Source of the DNA: Skeletonema tropicum
Lineage: Eukaryota > Bacillariophyta > Thalassiosirophyceae > Thalassiosirales > Thalassiosiraceae
Length of the DNA stretch: 64,000 bases
Assembly: GCA_037178625.1 (NCBI GenBank)
Contig: CM074134.1
Location: forward strand, 558,001-622,000
Direction: 5' to 3'
Shown here: positions 9,169 to 18,705 of the stretch, piece by piece
Numbering within the stretch: the first letter of the stretch is position 1
How the letters are laid out: each line of letters opens with the position of its first letter
Program-made: the position numbers and the translations under genes
Notes under the pieces: model-generated
What the model was told of the DNA's origin: nothing
The model's input: the letters and a program-made list of their open reading frames with translations, nothing else
Databases searched by the model: none

Positions 9169-11343
9169 ATGTTCGATTTTCTTGATAAATGCACCTTACT
9201 CTGCGGCGGTCCGGCAGCGTCAGTTCCAGATCCAGAGAATGAAGCCGAGCTGTCATTGAAAGAGCTTGGCAAAGATGATGCCGCCGATGAGGAAACATTA
9301 TTAGATCCGGTCGATCCAATGGATGTGAAGAACTACCTTGTTGCCCATTTAACAAAACCGATGGGTATTCTCTTTGAAGAGAATCATGATGACCAGTATG
9401 GAGGTGCCTTCGTTGCAGAAATCAATGAAGGATGTAGTGCGGCAGCCGATGGATCAATCTGTCGCGGAGACCAGCTGGTAGCAATCGGAGAGAAGAGAGT
9501 CAGCGGTATGGACTTTGATGAAGTTATGAAACTTATTAGTGACAGTGTAGAAATGAAATTTAAGTTGTCACTCTTCAGAGGCCCAGCAGAAAGTTTGTAC
9601 GGACCTTCTGGGGCAAGTGTCGAGTGGCTGGATGAGTTTGTAGCGGAAAGAGGAGAGGAGGCTGCTTTGGTGGAAGACAGTGGAAGTGAGGCATCGCCAG
9701 ATGTTGAACATGTTTCATCGCATCATGTTGTGCCGGATGATGTTGCTCTTGCTGCTGCAGCATTAAATGGAGATGTAGTTGACGAGACCTTTTTTACAGC
9801 ATGTCAAACACTTTTGAATGCAGAGTCTCATATAGAAGGAGCAGACATCGCAGCAAAGGCAGAGGAAACTTCAGTAGCTGTTGAGGATAACGCGGTTGCT
9901 GCTGATGTTGACGAATGCAAGGATGTAGTAGACGAGACCTCTTCTACAGCATGCCAAACACTTTTGAATGCAGAGTCTCATGACGAAGGAGAAGACGTTG
10001 CAGCAAAGGCAGGGGAAACTTCAGTAGCTGTTGAGAATGACGTGGTTGCTGCTGATGCTGTCGAATGCAAGGATGTAGATGTCGAGACAGCTGTTGAGGA
10101 TGACGTAGTTGCTGCTGAAGTTGACGAATGCAAGGAAGTTGATGACGAGACCTTCTCTACCGCATGCCAAACACTTTCGGATGCAGAGTCTCATGTCGAA
10201 AAGGAAGACGTCGCAGCAAGGGCAGAGGAAAGTTCAGTTGCTGTTGAGGATGAAGTAGTTGCTGCTGAAGTTGACGAATGCAAGGAAGTTGTTGACGAGA
10301 CCTCTTCTACCGCATGCCAAACACTTTTGGATGCAGAGTCTCATGTCGAAAAGGAAGACGTCGCAGCAAGGGCAGAGGAAAGTTCAGTTGCTGATGAGGA
10401 TGACGTAGTTGCTGCTGAAGTTGACGAATGCAAGGAAGTTGTTGACGAGACCTCTTCTACCGCATGCCAAACACTTTTGGATGCAGAGTCTCATGTCGAA
10501 AAGGAAGACGTCGCAGCAAGGGCAGAGGAAAGTTCAGTTGCTGATGAGGATGACGTAGTTGCTGCTGAAGTTGACGAATGCAAGGAAGTTGTTGACGAGA
10601 CCTCTTCTACCGCATGCCAAACACTTTTGGATGCAGAGTCTCATGACGAAAAAGAAGACGTCGAAGCAAAGGCAGAGGAAACTTCAGTTGCTGTTGAGGA
10701 TGAAGTAGTTGCTGCTGAAGCTGTCGAATGCGATGCTGAAGACACAACTGAAGATTTAGTAATTGATGATGAAGGTGATAAAGATGAAGTAATCGAACGC
10801 GATTCCCAAGTCGATAATGAAGCCGATGCATTAGCAACCGTTGAAGATAATGCCGACAGCGGAGAAGACGGCGCATGCGATGCTATTTCAGAGGCAGAAA
10901 CTCCAATGTTGAACAATGCAGTCAATAAAGCAAGCAAGGACTGGCTCGACAAATATCTTGCCAATCCTGAGAACCAGATCGTTTCCAATCGCGAAGTGGA
11001 CGCAGTTGACATGGTTGATGAACCCACAGCAGATTTGGAGGCACGTTGCAAGAAAGCTGTTGAAGTGAAGGAAGCTGCATTGGCGGCAGATACCAGTAAT
11101 GGCACCAAGGGCATTTTGAAGGAGTCTCGGTATTCTCCAAAGGGTGTAGATGAAATCAAAACGTTTGAGTCAGATCCTGTTAGTACCGAAGAGTCAATAG
11201 ATGACGACAGTGCTGTTTCTTCGGTGTGGTCGGAGCCAGATGATTACATAGGGGAGCTTGAAGAAGTGCCGATGAAACGGGGTTCGACTTTGGCTGCCTT
11301 GGGCGCTGCATCCACATTGGCCGCTAACATGATGTTAGCATAA
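9169..11343 (+). CDS. PDZ-domain protein with expanded 50-residue repeats (PDZ paralog 4)
   Basis: A 724-residue protein. The ATG at 9169 was chosen because it gives MFDFLDKCTLLCGGP, the family N-terminus; the upstream open sequence starts with GTG. The PDZ domain covers about residues 58-145 (PMGILFEENHDDQYGGAFVAEI, GDQLVAIGEKRVSGMDFDEVM). The tail from 9772 to about 10731 contains six full copies and one 20-residue partial copy of a 50-residue acidic unit (KEVVDETSSTACQTLLDAES and so on). After the repeats it is nearly identical to paralog 3, ending LAALGAASTLAANMMLA. Paralog 3 has one unit, so this gene shows in-place expansion. A scaffold-like role is inferred. Confidence 0.85.
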   Translation: MFDFLDKCTLLCGGPAASVPDPENEAELSLKELGKDDAADEETLLDPVDPMDVKNYLVAHLTKPMGILFEENHDDQYGGAFVAEINEGCSAAADGSICRGDQLVAIGEKRVSGMDFDEVMKLISDSVEMKFKLSLFRGPAESLYGPSGASVEWLDEFVAERGEEAALVEDSGSEASPDVEHVSSHHVVPDDVALAAAALNGDVVDETFFTACQTLLNAESHIEGADIAAKAEETSVAVEDNAVAADVDECKDVVDETSSTACQTLLNAESHDEGEDVAAKAGETSVAVENDVVAADAVECKDVDVETAVEDDVVAAEVDECKEVDDETFSTACQTLSDAESHVEKEDVAARAEESSVAVEDEVVAAEVDECKEVVDETSSTACQTLLDAESHVEKEDVAARAEESSVADEDDVVAAEVDECKEVVDETSSTACQTLLDAESHVEKEDVAARAEESSVADEDDVVAAEVDECKEVVDETSSTACQTLLDAESHDEKEDVEAKAEETSVAVEDEVVAAEAVECDAEDTTEDLVIDDEGDKDEVIERDSQVDNEADALATVEDNADSGEDGACDAISEAETPMLNNAVNKASKDWLDKYLANPENQIVSNREVDAVDMVDEPTADLEARCKKAVEVKEAALAADTSNGTKGILKESRYSPKGVDEIKTFESDPVSTEESIDDDSAVSSVWSEPDDYIGELEEVPMKRGSTLAALGAASTLAANMMLA
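9772..10731 (+). repeat. Coding minisatellite: six 150-bp units plus a 60-bp partial unit
   Basis: The 150-bp period is exact between about 10171 and 10731. Units contain a conserved TACQTLLDAE segment with one Cys each plus one Cys in VDECK, so cysteines recur at regular spacing in an otherwise acidic chain. One partial unit lies at about 10070-10130. Confidence 0.9.
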
Positions 11344-11750
11344 TACGCTCTTAATTGGATCCTGGTCATATTTGTTCGATATCGAGAAAGGGATCTGGGC
11401 AATATGTGTCTCTCTACAGAGTAAAAGTGTAGTCATGTAAAAACAAATTTAACAGAGTCTTTAGGTAGGATCCAACATATTATAATCCTTTTGAGACTCC
11501 TATTGCAACAAGCTTGATTAGGTAAGTCAAGTAACTGGCCCATTGACTTTCCTTTTGTACTGTGTTAATCGTTAAAATCAAGCAGCACTTTTATTTTAGG
11601 AGCATTCTTCATCTTCATTGCTGATTTTGAAATATAGAGACCCCCGAGACGACCCACTTCGTAACCTCAGATGGTCCCGATATATCTGCATGCGATTTAA
11701 GTCAGGCTTTCAGAGCTTCTTAAGACTTGTTGATTTTTGGCGAAGAGTTA
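11344..11750. other. Region after PDZ paralog 4, no gene seen
   Basis: The first about 60 bp resemble the region after paralog 3 (GCATAAT, CTCTTAATTGGA), so this is the duplicated 3' UTR. The remainder shows no coding or RNA gene and leads into the satellite array. Confidence 0.5.
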
Positions 11751-14700
11751 TATTTTTTTGCCATTGACGTTAGTATTGTCGCTGCTGCTACCACTGACAC
11801 CAATATCGATAGGAAGACCTGTATCACGTCGACTCATCGACGGTAACAGCGCTTTCGATACATGAACGTTCCTTTCTCATTATCTCCTTGATAAACCAGA
11901 TCCGTGATTGCTTGCAGATAGCGCTCGTAGAAGCGATGCTACGACCACCTAGCTGATCCAATTTGGAAATTTGGGATGGCCGGCAGCAACACATTCTACC
12001 AAATCGTATCAAATGGCGTTGATATTCGCATGAGCCGCTTCTAGTTGCCCATTATACATGGCGGCAATACATTACAAGCAAATTATCACTGCACAGACGG
12101 AAAGCGCTCGTAGAAGCGATGCTACGACCACCTGGCTAATCCAATTTGGGATGGCCGGCAGCAACACATACTACCAAATCGTATCAAATGGCGTTGATAT
12201 TCGCATGAGCCGCTTCTAGTTGCCCATTATACATGGCGGCAATACATTACAAGCAAATTATCACTGCACAGACGGATAGCGCTCGTAGAAGCCATGCTAC
12301 GACCACCTAGCTGATCTTACAGGTCCAATTTGGGCTGGCCCGCACCACCTCATTGTTCAACATTGTATCCATCGTCGTCGATATGTGCATGAGCCGCTTC
12401 TAGTGGCCCATTGTACTTACTCCTAACGTAAAAAAAGCACATTATCACTGCACAGACGGATAGCGCTCGTAGAAGCGATGCTACGACCACCTAGCTACTT
12501 CTAATGTTAGAGGTCCAATTTGGACTGGCCTGGCAGCAACACATTCTACCAAATCGTATCTATCGTCGTCAATATGCGTGCGCATGAGCCGCTTCTAGTG
12601 GCCCATTATACTAGCTCCTAACGTGAATGAAGCAAATTAGCACTGCACAGACGGATAGCTCTCGTAAAAGCGATGCTACGACCACATAGCTGATCTTACA
12701 CGTCCAATTTGGGCTGACCTGGCAGCAACATATTCTACCAAATCGTATCAAACGGCGACTCAAAGCTCTTTTGAACTGCGCAGACGGTTTGCAGACTTAC
12801 AAGCGTTGCTACTGCGACGAAACTGATCTGAGAAATCCAATTAAAGCTGGCCGGCTGCACCACAATAAGCCATATCGTTTCTATCGTCGTCAATATGTGC
12901 ATGAGCCGCTTCTAGTGGCCCATTACACTTGCCGGCGATACTATACAAGCTCATTTGAACTGCGCAGACGGTTTGCAGACTTACAAGCGTTGCTACTGCG
13001 ACGTAGCTGATCTGAGAGGTCCAATTGGAGCTGGTCGGCTGCACCACAATAAGCCATACCGTATCTATCGTCGTCAATATGTGCATGAGCCGCTTCTAGT
13101 GGCCCATTATACTTGCCGGCGATACTATACAAGCTCATTTGAACTGCGCAGACGGATTGCTTTGTTAGAAGCGATGATACTGCGACGTAGCTGATCTGAG
13201 AGGTCCACTTGGAGCTGGCCTGGCAGCACCACAATAAACCATATGTTTCTATCGTCGTCAATATGTGCATGAGTCGCTTCTAGTGGCCCATTATAAATGC
13301 CGGCGATACTATACAAGCTCATTTGAACTGCGCAGACGTATTGCTTTGTTAGAAGCGATGCTACTGCGACGTAGCAGATCTGAGAAATCCAATTAAAGCT
13401 GGCCGGCTGCACCACAATAAGCCATATCGTATCTATCGTCGTCAATATGTGCATGAGCCGCTTCTAGTGGACCATTATACTTGCCGGCGATACTATACAA
13501 GCTCATTTGAACTGCGCAGACGGTTTGCAGACTTACAAGCGTTGCTACTGCGACGTAGCTGATCTGAGAGGTCCAATTGGAGCTGGTCGGCTGCACCACA
13601 ATAAGCCATACCGTATCTATCGTCGTCAATATGTGCATGAGCCGCTTCTAGTGGCCCATTATACTTGCCGGCGATACTATACAAGCTCATTTGAACTGCG
13701 CAGACGGATTGCTTTGTTAGAAGCGATGCTACTGCGACGTAGCTGATCTGAGAGGTCCAATTGGAGCTGGCCTGGCAGCACCACAATAAACCATATCGTT
13801 TCTATCGTCGTCAATATGTGCATGAGTCGCTTCTAGTGGCCCATTATACTTGCCGGCGATACTATACAAGCTCATTTGAACTGCGCAGACGGATTGCTTT
13901 GTTAGAAGCGATGCTACTGCGACGTAGCAGATCTGAGAAATCCAATTAAAGCTGGCCGGCTGCACCACAATAAGCCATATCGTATCTATCGTCGTCAATA
14001 TGTGCATGAGCCGCTTCTAGTGGACCATTATACTTGCCGGCGATACTATACAAGCTCATTTGAACTGCGCAGACGGTTTGCAGACTTACAAGCGTTGCTA
14101 CTGCGACGTAGCTGATCTGAGAAATCCAATTAAAGCTGGCCGGCTGCACCACAATAAGCCATATCGTATCTATCGTCGTCAATATGTGCATGAGCCGCTT
14201 CTAGTGGCCCATTATACTTGCCGGCGATACTATACAAGCTCATTTGAACTGCGCAGACGGTTTGCAGACTTACAAGCGTTGCTACTGCGACGTAGCTGAT
14301 CTGAGAGGTCCAATTAAAGCTGGCCGGCTGCACCACAATAAGCCATACCGTATCTATCGTCGTCAATATGTGCATGAGCCGCTTCTAGTGGCCCATTATA
14401 CTTGCCGGCGATACTATACAAGCTCATTTGAACTGCGCAGACGGTTTGCAGACTTACATGCGTTGCTACTGCGACGTAGCTGATCTGAGAAATCCAATTA
14501 AAGCTGGCCGGCTGCACCACAATAATCCATATCGTATGGAAATTTTATTTGTTGCCATTGACGTAGGTATTGTCGCTGCTGCTACCACTGACACCAATGG
14601 CGACCTGTATACTGCTGCGAGTATATCAAGTGTATCAACCACGACGACGGTAACAGCGCTTTCGATGCTTGAGCGTTCCTGAAGGATACTTACTCCTAAC

Positions 14701-15060
14701 GTAAAAGAAGCGCACTAGCACTGCAAAGAGAGATAGCACTCGAAGAGGTCATGCTACGGCCTATACAAGCACGTTAGCACTGCCCAGACGGATTGTGTCT
14801 GTAGAAGCTATGTTAAAGCCGCGTAGCTGATCTGAGAGGTCCAATTGTGGCGGGCCCGCATCACCTCATTGTACCATATTGTATGGTATCCATCGTCGTC
14901 GATATTCGCATGAGCCGCTTCTAGTGGCCCATTATAGTCTGTGGCGATACTCTAGACAAGCATATTAGCAGTGCCCAGACGGATTGTGTCTGTAGAAGCT
15001 ATATTATATATGCTACAGCTGTCTACATTTTGTTGTATCTGCTCTATATCGGAGAGGTCC
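11751..15060. repeat. Satellite array of about 184-bp units
   Basis: Tandem repeat. A marker box (GAGCCGCTTCTAG, or GAGTCGCTTCTAG in two units) recurs at 12032, 12207, 12391, 12586, 12903, 13087, 13271, 13455, 13639, 13824, 14008, 14192, 14376 and 14912. The core (12903-14376) has an almost exact 184-bp spacing; the edges are diverged and one unit near 12700 has lost part of the box. Core units fall into two variants (with TTGCAGACTTACAAGCG or with ATTGCTTTGTTAGAAGCG) that recur at three-unit (552-bp) spacing. Each unit contains a GCTAC...GTAGC inverted motif. A sequence of about 125 bp (11751-11873 and 14545-14680) flanks the core on both sides as a direct repeat. Open frames of 60-109 codons on both strands are by-products. 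Confidence 0.95.
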
Positions 15061-15350
15061 AATTTTACGGCAACGGAGTTCTGAACCCTTTTCTCTAAAA
15101 TTGAGTATTCTTGACATTGAGACGGTCTCAGAAATAGTGGAGAAGATGATTTCTAATCCCGCGCGCGCCGTTTGAATTTTTGTCCAAAATACTTCACTGC
15201 TTTCTTGCTCGGAACGGTCCGTGTTTTTGCTGTGTTTTCTGAGGGTCGAGACGGTTATGCTATATTTTAATTAAGATGCAGTTTGCACAAGTAATTAGAG
15301 AAAAGTCATCTATCAGAGGTTCTAGTTATTATCACTATATATATTGGTAG

Positions 15351-17816
15351 ATGATGCAGCTAAATGTGAGCAAACCCTACAACAATAATATTCCAGGCGT
15401 TGGCAGCGGCTACGTTTCAATTGATGAAGAAAGTAGTTTTGATGCATTTCAACAAAAAGAACGAAATGTTGTTTCCCCCGACAAGGGCAGCCGTAGCCGC
15501 TTCAACTTTTGCTACGTCATGGACTCTCTTCCATCTTTATGCGGCGCACCAACCGACGCACCAATAGTCTTCGATGATGAAGGGGAAATCTTAGGGGAGA
15601 TAGTACCAGAGAAGATGAGGAGCGCTTACAACATACATGATGACAGAAATCATTGTCAGTTACAACAACGACCAGCGGTGGACTCTATGAATGTTGACAG
15701 TTACATATCCGTTAGTCTACCCAAACCAATCGGCATTCGGTTTGAAGAAAACGATTACAATTATGGCGGTGTATTCGTTGCTGACATTGACCACAAGTTT
15801 AGTGCCGCTGCTGATGGTTCTATCCGGTTAGGATATCAGTTGGTAGCCGTAGGAGAACGTCGAGTTAGTGGTATGAACTTTGATGAAGCTGTTATGCAGC
15901 CAATTGTTGACAATACTGATGCCGAAGTCACGTTAACATTTTTTAAAGGATCAGCAGCGTGTTTATATCATTCCTCTTCTGCAAATGAGGAGTGGCTGGA
16001 TAATTTTGTTGCAATGAACGCAAAGAAGCTAAATATGAAAAATGTTGAAATCAAACATGATGACGTAGTCATTGAGATTTTTGCAAACACAATTTCTGAT
16101 GGTGACAGCGAGGATAATGTGTCGAATGAATTCCTGTCAGAAGAGTTCAACGAGGTTGCCCAAGGTGAAATAGTTGAAGAAGTTCAACCAACTGGGTATG
16201 ATGCATTGGATCTCGATGGTGTACCATCTTCTGAAGAAGCTCAACCTACTGAGCATGATGCATTGGATCTTGAAGGAGTGCCATCTTCTTTTAACGAGCT
16301 TGATCCATATGGAGACCCAGCTTTTCATGATGAAACAAACGATGACTTCTTCTCAAATGTTCCTGACCTAAGCACTAAATCTTTTGATTGGGCTCGAAAG
16401 AAGAATATTACGCCAGTAGAACATGTGTTTGAGCCCGAAGAAGAAACTATGGATGCGAACCTCCCATGGCTGCAATCGCCACAAAATGATTCACCAGAAT
16501 TTTCATCTGAAACTGAAACAGATGAACAAGTATGCTTAGACAACGCTGATGCGGATATTTCCGACAACTTGAGTGTGGGCGAGTCCAATGACGGAAAGGT
16601 CGCATCAAAGACTGAAAGTGCTCTTGACGGCGTGGAAAATGACGAATGCGACACGATTAGTGTAAGGGCAGATCAAACTATAGCCGACGAAGCTGCCTGT
16701 AAATTGCCACAAATCGATGCTTCGTACTGCCCATCTTTAGGATTTGAATTGAGGAAGGAAGAAGATCTTCCTGAGGTATCAGAGGATGAGGTGCTAATTA
16801 GAGTAGAAGCTAGCACCATTTCCACAAGAGATTGTCTCGAACGAATCCGCCGCCACAAAAATGAGAACTTAAAGATTAAGTCGTGGGTACCGGGGCATGA
16901 GATTGTTGGACGTGTCGTGCGTGCTGGAAAGAAAGCTAAGTTCTTGTTAGATAGGAAAGTTGCTGCCTTGTTGTCACATGGGGGTGGGTGTTCTCGGTAT
17001 GTATGCATTCATGCAAAGAACCTCATTTCAATACCTGAAACAGCAGATAGCAATGAAATGGTTGTACTGCTGTCGACGTACATGGCAGCTTATCAATGTC
17101 TGGAAGTACTACACCGACAAAATGGCATCGATCCTGTCACTTCCGTCTCCGGGAATGTTATGAAACCAGACGACAAGTCTTCAGCGACTGAAGTCACAGC
17201 CCAAAAGAAAAGCCCTTTGTCTGGATCATGCGTTTTGATAACCGGTGCTGGCCACCCGGTTGGGCTTGCATTGGTCGATATTGCAAAAAATGCTGGAGCA
17301 ACTGTGTACGCTCTGTCACATAGCTCACACGAAAAAAGTGTTAAAGAATTCGGCGTGAAAGGGTGGTTTCCATTGTTTAAAAAGCAAGAATGGAAGGCAG
17401 AATGGACGGGCAAAATGAATTTGATCATTGACACAGTCGGGGATTATGATAACTACCCCTTATTTTACGAAGTCATGGCGTCTGGCGGCAGATTTGTGCG
17501 GATGAACACTACCTCTTGCGGGAAGAAGTATGTGCCAATTCTAGGAGAGCAGGTTAAGGTGTTTTCTGCATTGAAGGATTACAAAGGATCTCGTATCAAC
17601 AGCACAGCAATTGACTACGATGTCTTCAATAGCTTTGATGACGATCAAGAAATGTTTACTGAGGATCTAGCTTACTTATATCATTTGCTTCGAATTGGCA
17701 AGATTGAGCCTAAAATATTCTCCAGCGTAGGCTTCGATGAGTTGCAGGAGGAATGGCAGAAGGTAATGGGAGGAGGGGCTAATGGAGTTGTAATTGTACT
17801 GCCGTGTAAAGATTAA
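15351..17816 (+). CDS. PDZ plus MDR (quinone-oxidoreductase-like) fusion protein
   Basis: An 821-residue protein if started at 15351. A second ATG at 15519 gives MDSLPSLCGAP, which aligns with the MF..L...CGG start of the PDZ paralogs, and a TATA-like run at about 15335-15345 lies too close to the first ATG; the start is therefore uncertain. A PDZ domain (about residues 115-205: PIGIRFEEN, GGVFVADI, GYQLVAVGERRVSGMNFDEA) is followed by the family segment EEWLDNFV and an acidic linker with two near-identical repeats (QPTEHDALDLEGVPSS). A medium-chain dehydrogenase/reductase domain spans about residues 457-821: a GroES-like part with TISTRDCLER and PGHEIVGRVV, then a nucleotide-binding motif GAGHPVGLALVDIAK and DTVGDYDNY. 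The TRDC..R pattern fits quinone oxidoreductases, and the structural-zinc cysteines are absent. NAD(P)H-dependent reduction of an unknown small substrate is inferred. Confidence 0.85.
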   Translation: MMQLNVSKPYNNNIPGVGSGYVSIDEESSFDAFQQKERNVVSPDKGSRSRFNFCYVMDSLPSLCGAPTDAPIVFDDEGEILGEIVPEKMRSAYNIHDDRNHCQLQQRPAVDSMNVDSYISVSLPKPIGIRFEENDYNYGGVFVADIDHKFSAAADGSIRLGYQLVAVGERRVSGMNFDEAVMQPIVDNTDAEVTLTFFKGSAACLYHSSSANEEWLDNFVAMNAKKLNMKNVEIKHDDVVIEIFANTISDGDSEDNVSNEFLSEEFNEVAQGEIVEEVQPTGYDALDLDGVPSSEEAQPTEHDALDLEGVPSSFNELDPYGDPAFHDETNDDFFSNVPDLSTKSFDWARKKNITPVEHVFEPEEETMDANLPWLQSPQNDSPEFSSETETDEQVCLDNADADISDNLSVGESNDGKVASKTESALDGVENDECDTISVRADQTIADEAACKLPQIDASYCPSLGFELRKEEDLPEVSEDEVLIRVEASTISTRDCLERIRRHKNENLKIKSWVPGHEIVGRVVRAGKKAKFLLDRKVAALLSHGGGCSRYVCIHAKNLISIPETADSNEMVVLLSTYMAAYQCLEVLHRQNGIDPVTSVSGNVMKPDDKSSATEVTAQKKSPLSGSCVLITGAGHPVGLALVDIAKNAGATVYALSHSSHEKSVKEFGVKGWFPLFKKQEWKAEWTGKMNLIIDTVGDYDNYPLFYEVMASGGRFVRMNTTSCGKKYVPILGEQVKVFSALKDYKGSRINSTAIDYDVFNSFDDDQEMFTEDLAYLYHLLRIGKIEPKIFSSVGFDELQEEWQKVMGGGANGVVIVLPCKD

Positions 17817-18705
17817 AAGGACTTACATCATAGAACTAGAAATGGCTGCAGTGCAATTTTAGTTTTTACCACACCTTGGAAGCCAGATTTGAGATCTCAG
17901 CTTGCATCCATAGGTAATAGCTAAATCTTTTTACACTGCATAAGCTAATATTAATATGCTTTGCCTTTGCACTACGAATTTATTCTTCTCCGCCGCATTT
18001 TGGGAAGCTTACTTACACTTATTCGGAAGCCTCTTTGATCGGGTGAGAACGGGAGCTCTTTCACGCCAATCTGGCTCTGGCTCTCATTCTCAGGTCGCAA
18101 GAATTACTGACCGAAACGATTCTTTCAGGAGCAGAAAGCGACGTTGAACATAGAATGGGGTGATGCCCAAAAGAAAAAGAATCAGTTCAGAGCAATGGGT
18201 ACATATACATATATGTAGATGCGCAAAAGGAAAGAATCAGGAGCCAGCTACATACAAGTTTGGATTTGCTTTTCGACTTCGTCTATCTTATGCTAAAATA
18301 GATGCAATGTCCAAGAGTTAAAAGTAAGTGAGTAGGTAATAGGTATCCAAGGCTCTTTTGCGAAGGTCAATGAAGACGCATTGGCATACCGTGGGCGTTT
18401 TTCTCAACTCGGTCAAAAGTACAAGCTATCTTAGATTTATTAAGACAAAAACTTCAAGTATCTGCGAATCCTTTCTTCCAATCTGGAATCCCTCCCAATG
18501 CAATCGGCAGCTTTCGACAAATTTGGTCACTGAAAGCCAATATTCAGCCGATCTGAAATTTAACTTCGCAAACGTTACACAAAAACAAACAAGTTAATCA
18601 AGCGGCATCATTAAAGTCACCCTTTGCTTCACTTTAACCGTGAAGAAATAGAGGCTACTGGCCATTTTGATCGCATCAAGCTAGAAAAACACACACAGAG
18701 TGAGA
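17817..18705. other. Intergenic region with the conserved upstream block of the MDR genes
   Basis: From about 18345 to 18705 the sequence resembles the regions before 23768 and 30671: CTTTTGCGAAGGTCAATGAAG, GTACAAGCTATCTTAGAT, GCCAATATTCAGCCGATCTG, then GAAATAGAGGCT and CTAGAAAAACA just before the ATG. The three downstream MDR genes therefore share promoter and 5' UTR by duplication. No gene is seen in 17817-18345. Confidence 0.6.

Noticed and set aside
12771..14682. Many open frames of 60-109 codons on both strands in the satellite
   Set aside because: They repeat with the 184-bp unit, occur on both strands and resemble no protein. They are by-products of the repeat.
11751..15060. CRISPR array
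   Set aside because: The whole 184-bp unit repeats with no short constant repeats and variable spacers, and the window is eukaryotic.
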